A DNA stretch of 64,000 nucleotides from Streptomyces nymphaeiformis (GTDB lineage Bacteria > Actinomycetota > Actinomycetes > Streptomycetales > Streptomycetaceae): the NCBI RefSeq assembly GCF_014203895.1, contig NZ_JACHJY010000005.1, positions 558,001-622,000 on the forward strand, written 5' to 3'. Position numbers and translations under genes: made by a program. Under the pieces are notes generated by a model. It did no database searches, was not told the origin of the DNA, and saw nothing but the letters and a program-made list of their open reading frames with translations. Shown one piece after another: positions 24,099 through 31,877 of this stretch; position 1 is the stretch's first letter; each line of letters starts with the position of its first letter.

Positions 24099-24785
24099 AT
24101 GACCGAGATCCTCGGCACCCAGCCCGCTCCCGACGCGTGGATCGTCTACGTCACGGCCGTCGGCGCGCTGGCCCTGGTCGCCCTCCGCCGCCTCTGGCTC
24201 CCCGCCCGCAACGCGATCACCATCGCCCACGAGGGAGGCCACGGCCTGATCGCCCTCGCCACCGGGCGCCGCCTGGAGGCGATCCGGCTCCACTCGGACA
24301 CCAGCGGGCTCACCGTCTCCCGGGGCCGCGCGACCGGCGTCGGCGTCGTCCTCACCCTCGCCGCCGGCTATCCGGCGGCCCCGCTGCTCGGGCTGGGCGG
24401 CGCCGCGCTGCTCGGCATCGGCCACGTCACCCTGCTGCTGTGGATCGCGACCGCGCTGCTGCTCGCGATGCTGGTGATGGTCCGCAACGCGTACGGGGTG
24501 CTCACCGTCGTCCTGACGGGCGCCGCCTTCGTCCTCGTCTCCCGGCTGACCGGCCCGGACGTCCAGTCGGCGTTCGCGTACGCGGTGGTGTGGTTCCTGC
24601 TCCTCGGCGGGGTCCGCCCGGCGTTCGAGCTCCAGGCGAAGCGGCGCCACGGCGGCGCCCCCGACTCGGACGCCGACCAGCTGTCGCGGCTCACCCAGGT
24701 GCCCGCGGGGGTGTGGCTGTTCTTCTTCCACGCGGTCTCGATATCCGCCCTGATCGGCGGCGGGCGCTGGCTCCTGGGCATCTGA
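24099..24785 (+). CDS. M50-like membrane metallopeptidase
   Basis: A 228-residue membrane protein with about six helices. The second helix region carries HEGGHG (residues about 43-48), matching the HExxH zinc motif of M50 site-2-type proteases. A polar loop near residue 180 contains GGAPDSDADQL. The C-terminal second metal ligand typical of site-2 proteases is not clearly visible, so activity is uncertain. Streptomyces have many such short M50 family proteins of unknown role. The ATG is preceded by GAGGAG with a longer than ideal spacing. It is transcribed toward aroA, 20 bases away. Confidence 0.75.
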   Translation: MTEILGTQPAPDAWIVYVTAVGALALVALRRLWLPARNAITIAHEGGHGLIALATGRRLEAIRLHSDTSGLTVSRGRATGVGVVLTLAAGYPAAPLLGLGGAALLGIGHVTLLLWIATALLLAMLVMVRNAYGVLTVVLTGAAFVLVSRLTGPDVQSAFAYAVVWFLLLGGVRPAFELQAKRRHGGAPDSDADQLSRLTQVPAGVWLFFFHAVSISALIGGGRWLLGI

Positions 24786-24805
24786 CTCCCCCGTACAGTG
24801 AGTCC

Positions 24806-26140
24806 ATGACCGCAGCAGCTTCCGCGACGCACTCCGACCCGCCCACCGACCTCTGGCCCGCCCCGTATGCCCGCGGCGCCGTCGACGCGACCGTCACCGT
24901 GCCCGGATCGAAGTCGGTCACCAACCGCGCCCTGGTCCTCGCCGCGCTCGCCGCCGAGCCGGGCTGGCTGCGCCGCCCGCTGCGCTCCCGCGACACCCTC
25001 CTGATGGCCGAGGCGCTCCGTACCCTCGGCGTGAAGATCGAGGAGGGCGTGGGCCCCGACGGCTCCGGCGAGGCCTGGCGGATCATCCCCTCCCCGCTGC
25101 GCGGCCCCGCGACCGTCGACGTCGGCAACGCCGGCACGGTCATGCGCTTCCTGCCCCCGGTCGCGGCCCTCGCCGACGGCCCGGTGCGCTTCGACGGCGA
25201 CCCCCGCTCCCACGAGCGCCCGCTGCACGGCGTGATCGACGCGCTGCGCGCGCTCGGCGCCCGGATCGACGACGACGGCCGGGGCTCGCTCCCGATGACC
25301 GTGCACGGCGCCGGGGGCCTGGACGGCGGCACGGTCGAGATCGACGCCTCCTCGTCCTCCCAGTTCGTCAGCGCCCTGCTGCTCGCCGCGCCCCGCTTCA
25401 ACCAGGGCGTCGAGGTGCGGCACGTGGGCGGCCGGCTCCCCTCGCTCCCCCACATCCGGATGACCGTCGACATGCTGCGCGCGGTCGGCGCCCAGGTCGA
25501 CGAGCCGGAGCACGGCGGCGAGCCGGACGTCTGGCGGGTGGCGCCCTCCGCGCTGCGCGGCCGGGACCTCGTCGTCGAGCCCGACCTGTCGAACGCCCAG
25601 CCGTTCCTGGCGGCGGCCCTGGTGACCGGCGGCCGGGTGACGATCCCGGACTGGCCGGCGCGGACCACCCAGCCGGGCGACGAGCTGCGCCGGATCTTCA
25701 CCGAGATGGGTGGTTCCTGCGAGCTCACCGACGCGGGCCTGACCTTCACCGGCACGGGCCGGATCCACGGCATCGACGTGGACCTCGGCGAGGTCGGCGA
25801 GCTGACCCCCGGCATCGCGGCGGTCGCGGCCCTCGCCGACTCCCCCTCGACCCTGCGCGGGGTCGCCCACCTGCGGCTGCACGAGACGGACCGGCTCGCG
25901 GCGCTCACCAAGGAGATCAACGAGCTCGGCGGCGACGTCACCGAGACCGAGGACGGCCTCCACATCCGCCCGCGTCCGCTGCACGGCGGCGTCTTCCACA
26001 CGTACCACGACCACCGCATGGCGACGGCGGGCGCGATCATCGGCCTCGCGGTCGAGGGCGTGGAGATCGAGGACGTGGCGACCACGGCGAAGACCTTGCC
26101 GGACTTCCCGACGATGTGGACCGAAATGCTCGGGGTCTGA
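24806..26140 (+). CDS. aroA: 3-phosphoshikimate 1-carboxyvinyltransferase (EPSP synthase)
   Basis: A 444-residue enzyme that joins phosphoenolpyruvate to shikimate-3-phosphate in the aromatic amino acid pathway. Signatures are PGSKSVTNRALVLAALAAE (residues about 31-50), GNAGTVMRFL (PEP site), the phosphate-binding DPRSHERPL, and the C-terminal DHRMATAGAI. The length is normal. It begins 20 bases after the M50 gene and is followed by rsgA after only 3 bases, which implies joint transcription and perhaps translational coupling. Confidence 0.95.
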   Translation: MTAAASATHSDPPTDLWPAPYARGAVDATVTVPGSKSVTNRALVLAALAAEPGWLRRPLRSRDTLLMAEALRTLGVKIEEGVGPDGSGEAWRIIPSPLRGPATVDVGNAGTVMRFLPPVAALADGPVRFDGDPRSHERPLHGVIDALRALGARIDDDGRGSLPMTVHGAGGLDGGTVEIDASSSSQFVSALLLAAPRFNQGVEVRHVGGRLPSLPHIRMTVDMLRAVGAQVDEPEHGGEPDVWRVAPSALRGRDLVVEPDLSNAQPFLAAALVTGGRVTIPDWPARTTQPGDELRRIFTEMGGSCELTDAGLTFTGTGRIHGIDVDLGEVGELTPGIAAVAALADSPSTLRGVAHLRLHETDRLAALTKEINELGGDVTETEDGLHIRPRPLHGGVFHTYHDHRMATAGAIIGLAVEGVEIEDVATTAKTLPDFPTMWTEMLGV

Positions 26141-26143
26141 ACC

Positions 26144-27154
26144 ATGCGGCGCTACGGCAAGCACACCGACGAGGACGACATCCGCCAGCGGCCCAACCGC
26201 AAGGGCACCCGTCCCCGCACCAGCATCCGTCCGAAGCACGAGGACGCCGTCGAGGGCATGGTCCTCACCGTCGACCGCGGCCGGCTGACCTGCCTGGTCG
26301 ACGACCGGGCCGTGACCGCGATGAAGGCGCGCGAGCTGGGCCGCAAGGCCGCCGTCGTCGGCGACCGGGTCTCCCTGGTCGGCGACCTGTCGGGCGAGAA
26401 GGACACGCTGGCCCGGATCGTGCGGATCGGCGAGCGGAGCTCGGTGCTCCGGCGCACGGCCGACGACGACGACCCGTACGAGCGGGTGGTCGTCGCCAAC
26501 GCCGACCAGCTGGCGATCGTCACCGCGCTCGCCGACCCGGAGCCGCGCCCCCGGCTGATCGACCGCTGCCTGGTCGCGGCCTACGACGGCGGGCTCGAAC
26601 CCTTCCTGGTGATGACGAAGTCGGACCTGGCCCCGCCGGAGAAGCTCCTCGAGCTGTACGGGGACCTGGACATCCCGCACGTGGTGGTGAACCGCGACGA
26701 GCTGTACGACGGCGGGGCGGCCGACCGGGTGCGGCAGTACCTGGACGGGCGGGTCACGGCCTTCGTCGGGCACTCCGGCGTCGGCAAGACGACGCTGGTC
26801 AACGCCCTGGTGCCGGAGGAGAAGCGGCGCATCACCGGCCGTGTGAACGCGGTGACGGGCCGCGGCCGGCACACCACGACCTCGGCGCTCGCGCTGCCCC
26901 TGGACGCGGCCGACGGCTGGGTCATCGACACCCCGGGCGTGCGGTCCTTCGGCCTGCACCACGTGGACCCGTCCCGGGTCATCCACGCCTTCCCCGACCT
27001 GGAGCCGGGCACCGAGAACTGCCCGCGCGCCTGCAGCCACGACGAACCGGACTGCGCGCTGGACGCGTTCGTGGCGGAGGGGCACGCCGATCCGGCGCGG
27101 CTGTTCTCGCTGCGGCGGCTGCTCTCGACCCGGGAGCGGCGCGAAGGCGACTGA
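26144..27154 (+). CDS. rsgA: Ribosome small-subunit-dependent GTPase A
   Basis: A 336-residue circularly permuted GTPase that helps mature the 30S subunit. After an N-terminal OB-fold come the G4 motif (TKSD, about residue 158), Walker A GHSGVGKTT (about residue 207) and the G3 motif DTPG. A C-terminal zinc knuckle with NCPRACSHDEPDC follows. The order G4-G1-G3 is diagnostic. The start lies 3 bases after the aroA stop. A basic N-terminal tail of about 35 residues is common in actinobacteria. Confidence 0.95.
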   Translation: MRRYGKHTDEDDIRQRPNRKGTRPRTSIRPKHEDAVEGMVLTVDRGRLTCLVDDRAVTAMKARELGRKAAVVGDRVSLVGDLSGEKDTLARIVRIGERSSVLRRTADDDDPYERVVVANADQLAIVTALADPEPRPRLIDRCLVAAYDGGLEPFLVMTKSDLAPPEKLLELYGDLDIPHVVVNRDELYDGGAADRVRQYLDGRVTAFVGHSGVGKTTLVNALVPEEKRRITGRVNAVTGRGRHTTTSALALPLDAADGWVIDTPGVRSFGLHHVDPSRVIHAFPDLEPGTENCPRACSHDEPDCALDAFVAEGHADPARLFSLRRLLSTRERREGD

Positions 27155-27191
27155 GCCGTCGGCGTTTACGCCCGCTCGCTGCCGGTAAATG

Positions 27192-27238
27192 CATAATCGC
27201 ACCAAGTGCGACGAAGCAGTCACCGACGGCGTGGGAGG
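27192..27238 (+). promoter_or_regulatory. Leader of sugE with two ACGR-loop hairpin candidates
   Basis: Downstream of a possible -10 (CATAAT, 27192-27197) the leader contains TGC-GACGAA-GCA (27207-27218) and CAC-C-GACGG-C-GTG (27221-27233). Both present ACGR in the loop, 11 bases apart, and the second abuts the GGGAGG ribosome-binding site. This resembles a mini-ykkC/guanidine-II riboswitch arrangement, known to control SugE/Gdx exporters, but the stems are short and imperfect. Confidence 0.3.
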
Positions 27239-27246
27239 CACTGACG

Positions 27247-27570
27247 ATGGCGTGGCTGCTGGTGGTGATCGCCGGGATCCTGGAGACGGGATTCGCGGTC
27301 TGCCTGAAGCTCTCGCACGGTTTCACCCGGCTGTGGCCGACGATCGCCTTCGCCGCCTTCGCCCTCGGCAGCTTCGGTCTCCTCACCCTGGCGCTCCGGA
27401 AGCTCGACGTGGGTCCGGCGTACGCGGTGTGGACGGGGATCGGCGCGGCCGGGACGGCGATCTACGGGATGGTCTTCCTCGGCGACGTGGTCTCCACGCT
27501 CAAGATCGTCTCGATCACCCTGGTCATCGTGGGGGTCATCGGGCTCCAGCTCTCCGGCTCGGCGCACTGA
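27247..27570 (+). CDS. sugE: SMR-family exporter, SugE/Gdx type
   Basis: A 107-residue four-helix small multidrug resistance protein. The essential glutamate is E13 in IAGILETGF, and the segment KLSHGFTRLWPT after helix 1 is that of SugE/Gdx guanidinium exporters rather than EmrE. Helix 4 carries GVIGLQLSG. It probably works as an antiparallel homodimer exporting guanidinium ions in exchange for protons. It has a good GGGAGG ribosome-binding site. Its last 109 bases overlap the 3' end of the convergent TetR gene. Confidence 0.88.
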   Translation: MAWLLVVIAGILETGFAVCLKLSHGFTRLWPTIAFAAFALGSFGLLTLALRKLDVGPAYAVWTGIGAAGTAIYGMVFLGDVVSTLKIVSITLVIVGVIGLQLSGSAH

Positions 27571-28097
27571 GGCCCCACCGGCAGGGCCGGTGCGACGACG
27601 TGACTGAGGGCGATCCGTACGGCGAGCTCGCAGCCCGCCGCCCACCGCTCCCCCGCGCAGGCCGCGGTCTCCGCCACGAGCTCGCCGGGCGCGGGCGGCC
27701 CGGCGTCGGCGCGCCGCTGGGCGGGGACGGGGGCGGGCCGGGCGCCGGGGCGGGCCGGGCGGGGCTGGGGCAGCCGCTCGTTCCAGGCGCCGGTGAGCAG
27801 GGCCCGCAGTATCGGGCGGACGGCGGCGCGGGCGACGATCCACTCGGCGACCCGGACGAGGTTCCGCTCGGGCGGGGCGGGGGCGGCGAGCAGGCTGCGG
27901 ACGCCGTGGAGATAGGCGTCGGCCTCCCGTCGGACGAGGGCGCGGGCCAGCCCGTCCTTGCTGCCGAACTCGTTGTAGAGCGTCTGCCGGGAGACCCGGG
28001 CGGCGGCGGCGAGATCGGCCATCCGCACGGCGGACCAGGGGTGGTGCGCGAGCGCGGCGAGTGCGGCGTCGAGCAGGGCCTCGCGGGCGTTCGCCAT
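27462..28097 (-). CDS. TetR-family transcriptional regulator
   Basis: A 211-residue regulator. The N-terminal helix-turn-helix (VRMADLAAAARVSRQTLYNEFGSKDGLARALVRRE, about residues 24-60) is a clear TetR DNA-binding domain; the ligand domain is Pro- and Ala-rich in the middle. The start was set at ATG 28095-28097 because GGAGGTGAGG lies just upstream; the frame could start two codons earlier. The 3' end overlaps sugE convergently by 109 bases, which is unusual. It may regulate sugE or itself; no operator was identified. Confidence 0.85.
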   Translation of the reverse strand: MANAREALLDAALAALAHHPWSAVRMADLAAAARVSRQTLYNEFGSKDGLARALVRREADAYLHGVRSLLAAPAPPERNLVRVAEWIVARAAVRPILRALLTGAWNERLPQPRPARPGARPAPVPAQRRADAGPPAPGELVAETAACAGERWAAGCELAVRIALSHVVAPALPVGPQCAEPESWSPMTPTMTRVIETILSVETTSPRKTIP

Positions 28098-28213
28098 CCT
28101 CACCTCCAGGAGGGAACGGTTCTCCGCTCAGCGTCGGCAGGCGCCCGGGCGCTGTCAAGGCTCCCGTGGACGCTTTCTCCGTGCCTTCGCGCGTCGGGGA
28201 TAGAGTGCCGACC

Positions 28214-29023
28214 ATGGCCGATTACCACGATGATCTGCGTCTCGCCCACGTCCTCGCGGATGCCGCCGACGCGGCCACCATGGACCGATTCCAGGCGCTC
28301 GACCTGAAGGTCGAGACGAAGCCGGACATGACTCCGGTGAGCGAGGCCGACAAGGCGGCGGAGGAGCTGATCCGCGGACAGCTCCAGCGCGCCAGGCCGC
28401 GCGACGCGATCCTCGGCGAGGAGTACGGCGTGGAGGGCTCGGGCCCGCGCCGCTGGGTGATCGACCCGATCGACGGCACGAAGAACTACGTGCGCGGGGT
28501 GCCGGTCTGGGCGACCCTGATCGCGCTGATGGAGGCCGGGGAGACCGGGTTCCAGCCGGTGGTGGGCGTGGTGTCCGCCCCCGCCCTCGGCCGCCGCTGG
28601 TGGGCGGCGAAGGGGCTCGGCGCGTACACGGGCCGCAGCCTGGCCTCGGCGACCCGCCTCGGCGTCTCGAAGGTCGCGTCCCTGTCGGACGCCTCCTTCG
28701 CGTACTCCTCGATCAGCGGCTGGGAGGAACGGGGCCGCCTCGACGGCTTCCTCGACCTCACGCGCGCGTGCTGGCGGACCCGGGCGTACGGCGACTTCTG
28801 GCCGTACATGATGGTCGCGGAGGGTTCCGTCGACATCTGCGCGGAGCCGGAGCTGTCGCTGTGGGACATGGCCGCGGTCGCGATCGTGGTCCAGGAGGCC
28901 GGCGGCACGTACACGGGTCTGGACGGGCGGCACGGCCCGCACAGCGGGAACGCGGCGGCGTCGAACGGCCTGCTCCACGGCGAGCTGCTGAGCTATCTGA
29001 ACCAGGAGAACGCGCGCCCCTGA
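28214..29023 (+). CDS. hisN: Histidinol-phosphatase, inositol-monophosphatase type
   Basis: A 269-residue metal-dependent phosphatase that removes phosphate from histidinol phosphate in histidine synthesis. The family motifs are GEEYG, WVIDPIDGTKNYVRG (metal Asp residues) and WDMAAVAIVVQEAGG. The DPIDGTKNYVRGVPVW variant is that of actinobacterial HisN rather than general inositol phosphatases. The ATG at 28214 diverges from the TetR gene. A compact terminator follows the stop. Confidence 0.9.
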   Translation: MADYHDDLRLAHVLADAADAATMDRFQALDLKVETKPDMTPVSEADKAAEELIRGQLQRARPRDAILGEEYGVEGSGPRRWVIDPIDGTKNYVRGVPVWATLIALMEAGETGFQPVVGVVSAPALGRRWWAAKGLGAYTGRSLASATRLGVSKVASLSDASFAYSSISGWEERGRLDGFLDLTRACWRTRAYGDFWPYMMVAEGSVDICAEPELSLWDMAAVAIVVQEAGGTYTGLDGRHGPHSGNAAASNGLLHGELLSYLNQENARP

Positions 29024-29031
29024 CGCTCCCC

Positions 29032-29055
29032 GGGGGCGCGTCGCGCGCCCCCTTT
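29032..29055 (+). terminator. Terminator after hisN
   Basis: A perfect 9-base stem, GGGGGCGCG / CGCGCCCCC, with a TCG loop, followed by TTT, beginning 8 bases after the hisN stop. Confidence 0.8.
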
Positions 29056-29105
29056 ACGACCCCCTCCCCCGGTGTCATGGTGAGAGTCCCCCCGCTTGTG
29101 AACTT

Positions 29106-29139
29106 GTGAATCCTTTCTCGATGAGGGAGCGGGATTCAC
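29106..29139. repeat. Inverted repeat in the leader of the CBS gene
   Basis: GTGAATCC (29106-29113) and GGATTCAC (29132-29139) form a perfect 8-base inverted repeat directly before the AAGGAGG ribosome-binding site. It could be an operator or a leader hairpin limiting access to that site. Confidence 0.45.
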
Positions 29140-29158
29140 CAAGGAGGTGGCTCCGTCC

Positions 29159-29548
29159 ATGCTCGTCCGTGACGCCATGAGCACCGTGGTCCTCACCATC
29201 GGCCCCGCCCACACCCTCCGACAGGCCGCCCGACTGATGGCCGCGCGCCGCGTCGGCGCCTGCGTCGTCCTCGACGGCGACGCCGGCGGACTCGGCATCC
29301 TCACCGAGCGCGACATCCTCAACTCGATCGCCCGCGACCAGGATCCCGACCACGAGACCGCCGACGCCCACACCACCCGTGACGTCGTCTTCGCCGCGCC
29401 CACCTGGACCCTGGCGGAGGCGGCCGAGGCCATGACGCACGGCGGCTTCCGCCACCTCGTCGTCCTCGACGACCGGGGACCGGTCGGCATGGTCTCCGTA
29501 CGCGACATCATCCGCTGCTGGGTCCCGGTGCACAGCGTCGCGGGATGA
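29159..29548 (+). CDS. CBS-pair domain protein
   Basis: A 129-residue protein made of two CBS repeats (about residues 8-60 and 74-125; MLVRDAMSTVV, then ERDILNSIARD, and GGFRHLVVLDDRGPVGMVSVRDI). CBS pairs bind adenosine nucleotides and act as energy or redox sensors. With no attached enzyme or channel, its partner is unknown. The ATG at 29159 was preferred to the GTG at 29147, which lies inside the AAGGAGG ribosome-binding site. It is flanked by terminators on both sides, so monocistronic. Confidence 0.88.
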   Translation: MLVRDAMSTVVLTIGPAHTLRQAARLMAARRVGACVVLDGDAGGLGILTERDILNSIARDQDPDHETADAHTTRDVVFAAPTWTLAEAAEAMTHGGFRHLVVLDDRGPVGMVSVRDIIRCWVPVHSVAG

Positions 29549-29553
29549 CGCGA

Positions 29554-29592
29554 GAGCGGGCCGGACCTCCCGTACGGAAGTCCGGCCCGCTC
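29554..29592. terminator. Bidirectional terminator between CBS gene and catalase
   Basis: A perfect 13-base stem (GAGCGGGCCGGAC / GTCCGGCCCGCTC) with a 13-base loop that itself can pair, between convergent genes. Confidence 0.8.
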
Positions 29593-29612
29593 CCCCTCTA
29601 CGGCAAGCGCCC

Positions 29613-31064
29613 TCAGCCGCGCAGGGCCTGGACCGCGGCCTCCAGCCGCTTGCCGAAGTCTCCGTCCGCCCGGCGGAAGTTGTCGATCGCCCGCTCGGCG
29701 ATGTCCTCGCGCGAGACCTTGGCGATGAAGCCGGCCAGGTTCGCGACGAGGCGGCGCTTCTCGTCGTCGGACATCAGACGGTAGAGGTTGCCCGCCTGCA
29801 CGAAGTCGTCGTCCTCGGCGTGCGAGGGAGCGGCGTGCTCGCCGGTCGCGCCGGTGACGGCGGAGCCGGCCCAGAGCGGCCGGTCCGTCTGGCGCGGGCC
29901 GCCGAAGCTGTTCGGCTCGTAGTTCTTCGCGCCCCCGTGGCGGCCGTCGTAGAGGAAGCCGTCACGGGAGTGGGTGCGCGCCTCGGTGGCGTGCGGGCGG
30001 TTCACCGGCAGGTGGTCGGCGTTGATGCCGACGCGGTAGCGGTGGGCGTCCCCGTACGCGAAGAGGCGGCCCTGGAGCATCCTGTCCGGGGAGGGGCCGA
30101 TGCCCGGCACGAAGTGCGCGGGGCTGAAGATCGACTGCTCGACCTCGGCGAAGATGTTCTCCGGGTTGCGGTTGAGCTCCAGCTTGCCGATCTCGATCGG
30201 CGGGTAGTCCTCGTGCGGCCACACCTTGGTGAGGTCGAACGGGTTGAAGCGGTAGGTCGCCGCGTCGGCCGCGGGCATGATCTGGACCTGCACGGTCCAG
30301 CTCGGGTAGTCGCCGCGCTCGATCACCTCGCGCAGGTCGCGCTGGTGCGAGTCCGGGTCCTCGCCGGCGAGGCGGTTGGCCTCGTCCTGGGTGAGGTTCT
30401 TGATGCCCTGGTCGGTCTTGAAGTGGTACTTGACCCAGAAGACCTCGCCGGCCTCGTTGTTCCACTGGAACGTGTGCGAGCCGTAGCCGTTCATGTGGCG
30501 GTACGAGGCGGGGATGCCGCGGTCGCCGAAGAGCCAGGTCACCTGGTGGGTCGACTCCGGGGAGAGGCCCCAGAAGTCCCAGACGTTGTCCGCCTCCTGC
30601 GAGCCGGTGTACGGGTCGCGCTTCTGGGTGTGGATGAAGTCGGGGAACTTGATGGCGTCCTTGATGAAGAACACCGGCGTGTTGTTGCCGACGAGGTCGT
30701 AGTTGCCCTCCTCGGTGTAGAACTTCAGCGCCCAGCCACGAGGGTCGCGCACGGCGTCCGCCGCGCCGAGGTTGCCCGCGACGGTGGAGAAGCGCAGGAA
30801 GGTCTCGGTCTCCTTGCCGACCTCGGAGAGGAACTTCGCCCGCGTCCACCGGGTGACGTCCCGGGTCACCGTGAAGGTGCCGTAGGCGCCCGCACCGCGC
30901 GCGTGGACCACGCGCTCCGGGATGCGCTCGCGGTTGAAGTGGGCGAGCTTCTCCAGGAGGAGCTGGTCCTGGACGAGGACCGGCCCGCCGACGCCCGCGG
31001 TCTCGCTGTTCTGGTTGTCGGCGACCGGAGCCCCGGCCTCCGTGGTGAGCGGTCCCTGCGTCAC
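29613..31064 (-). CDS. katA: Monofunctional haem catalase
   Basis: A 483-residue clade 3-type catalase that splits hydrogen peroxide. The distal His is in VVHARGAGAYG, the Asn in VGNNTPVFF, and the proximal haem Tyr in GRLFAYGDAHRYRVG. The length is standard. Start: GTG at 31062-31064, with GGAGG eight bases upstream; the longer frame to 31136 crosses the operator. It diverges from a Fur-family gene, whose product probably represses it through the palindrome between the two genes, as CatR does for the S. coelicolor catalase. Confidence 0.95.
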   Translation of the reverse strand: MTQGPLTTEAGAPVADNQNSETAGVGGPVLVQDQLLLEKLAHFNRERIPERVVHARGAGAYGTFTVTRDVTRWTRAKFLSEVGKETETFLRFSTVAGNLGAADAVRDPRGWALKFYTEEGNYDLVGNNTPVFFIKDAIKFPDFIHTQKRDPYTGSQEADNVWDFWGLSPESTHQVTWLFGDRGIPASYRHMNGYGSHTFQWNNEAGEVFWVKYHFKTDQGIKNLTQDEANRLAGEDPDSHQRDLREVIERGDYPSWTVQVQIMPAADAATYRFNPFDLTKVWPHEDYPPIEIGKLELNRNPENIFAEVEQSIFSPAHFVPGIGPSPDRMLQGRLFAYGDAHRYRVGINADHLPVNRPHATEARTHSRDGFLYDGRHGGAKNYEPNSFGGPRQTDRPLWAGSAVTGATGEHAAPSHAEDDDFVQAGNLYRLMSDDEKRRLVANLAGFIAKVSREDIAERAIDNFRRADGDFGKRLEAAVQALRG

Positions 31065-31125
31065 GTGCGCCTCCTGCGTCCTGGACTGCGTGTGCCGTCC
31101 TTCGTCCTGTCCTCGACAAGACCCT

Positions 31126-31142
31126 ACAATAGACATTGTCTA
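31126..31142. promoter_or_regulatory. Fur/CatR-type operator between katA and the Fur-family gene
   Basis: TAGACA-T-TGTCTA (31130-31142) is a perfect 6-1-6 palindrome of the Fur/PerR shape, and ACAAT...ATTGT (31126-31139) overlaps it. It lies 65 bases before katA and 70 before the regulator, so it can serve both promoters. Confidence 0.65.
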
Positions 31143-31209
31143 AGTCAAGTGAGCATCCAAAGTCACACCCGTTCGGGGGTTCCTCACCCCGACTGTTAGG
31201 CTGGCCCTC

Positions 31210-31629
31210 ATGAGCGACCTGTTGGAACGACTGCGCGGACGCGGCTGGCGAATGACCGCGCAGCGGCGCGTCGTGGCCGAGGTCCTCGACGGGGACCACG
31301 TACACCTGACCGCCGACGAGGTCCACGCGCGCGCCGTGACGAGGCTGCCCGAGATCTCCCGCGCGACCGTGTACAACACGCTGGGCGAGATGGTCACCCT
31401 CGGCGAGGTCATCGAGGTCGCGACCGACGGACGCGCCAAGCGGTACGACCCGAACGCCCACCGGCCCCACCAGCACCTGGTCTGCGGCCGCTGCGGCGCG
31501 ATCCGCGACGTGCACCCGGCCGGCGACCCGCTGGCGGACCTCCCGGACACCGAGCGCTTCGGCTTCGTGATCTCGAACGTCGAGGTCACCTACCGGGGCC
31601 TCTGCCCGAGCTGCGCCACGACGGCCTGA
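31210..31629 (+). CDS. catR: Fur-family peroxide-type repressor (CatR-like)
   Basis: A 139-residue Fur-family regulator. A winged helix (LTADEVHARA, then EISRATVYNTLGEM, about residues 34-62) precedes a dimerisation and metal domain with His-rich RPHQHLVCGRCG and a second pair CPSC, the structural zinc site. Its place next to catalase, head to head, supports a PerR/CatR role rather than iron control. The start ATG lacks a good ribosome-binding site; TGTTAG at 31194-31199 could give a nearly leaderless transcript. Confidence 0.85.
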   Translation: MSDLLERLRGRGWRMTAQRRVVAEVLDGDHVHLTADEVHARAVTRLPEISRATVYNTLGEMVTLGEVIEVATDGRAKRYDPNAHRPHQHLVCGRCGAIRDVHPAGDPLADLPDTERFGFVISNVEVTYRGLCPSCATTA

Positions 31630-31641
31630 CCGCCTTCGGAG

Positions 31642-31665
31642 GAGCCCCCGCCTCGGCGGGGGCTC
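31642..31665 (+). terminator. Terminator after catR
   Basis: A perfect 10-base stem (GAGCCCCCGC / GCGGGGGCTC) with a CTCG loop followed by TTCTC, 12 bases after the stop. Confidence 0.8.
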
Positions 31666-31710
31666 TTCTCGTGTTCCGTGCTTTTCTCGTGCTCCGGGCT
31701 CGTGCACGAC

Positions 31711-31745
31711 GAAGGCCCGGATCCAGTGACTGGATCCGGGCCTTC
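31711..31745 (-). terminator. Terminator of the first tRNA-Met gene
   Basis: A perfect 16-base stem (31711-31726 with 31730-31745) and TGA loop, 12 bases beyond the 3' end of the minus-strand tRNA. Read on the minus strand it ends with the complement of GAAGG, so a short run of T and C. Confidence 0.75.
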
Positions 31746-31757
31746 GTTGCTACTGAG

Positions 31758-31831
31758 TAGCGGGGACAGGATTTGAACCTGCGACCTCTGGGTTATGAGC
31801 CCAGCGAGCTACCGAGCTGCTCCACCCCGCG
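31758..31831 (-). tRNA. tRNA-Met (CAT), initiator type, copy 1
   Basis: A 74-base cloverleaf on the minus strand. The anticodon loop CTCATAA sits on a stem CTGGG/CCCAG, with the three G-C pairs typical of initiator tRNA. The first base C does not pair with position 72, another initiator mark. The T arm is CAGG-TTCAAAT-CCTG. CCA is not encoded, as in Streptomyces. Identical to the copy at 34054-34127. Confidence 0.93.
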
Positions 31832-31877
31832 TCGGTGAACCCAACCTTACGGGACCGCTCGGAGCAGGGCAAATCCG

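Noticed and set aside
27192..27246. Guanidine-III (ykkC-III) riboswitch before sugE
   Set aside because: The conserved GGACGAGG and GGACAAGACGG segments of that class are absent; only the weaker two-hairpin pattern was kept as a finding.
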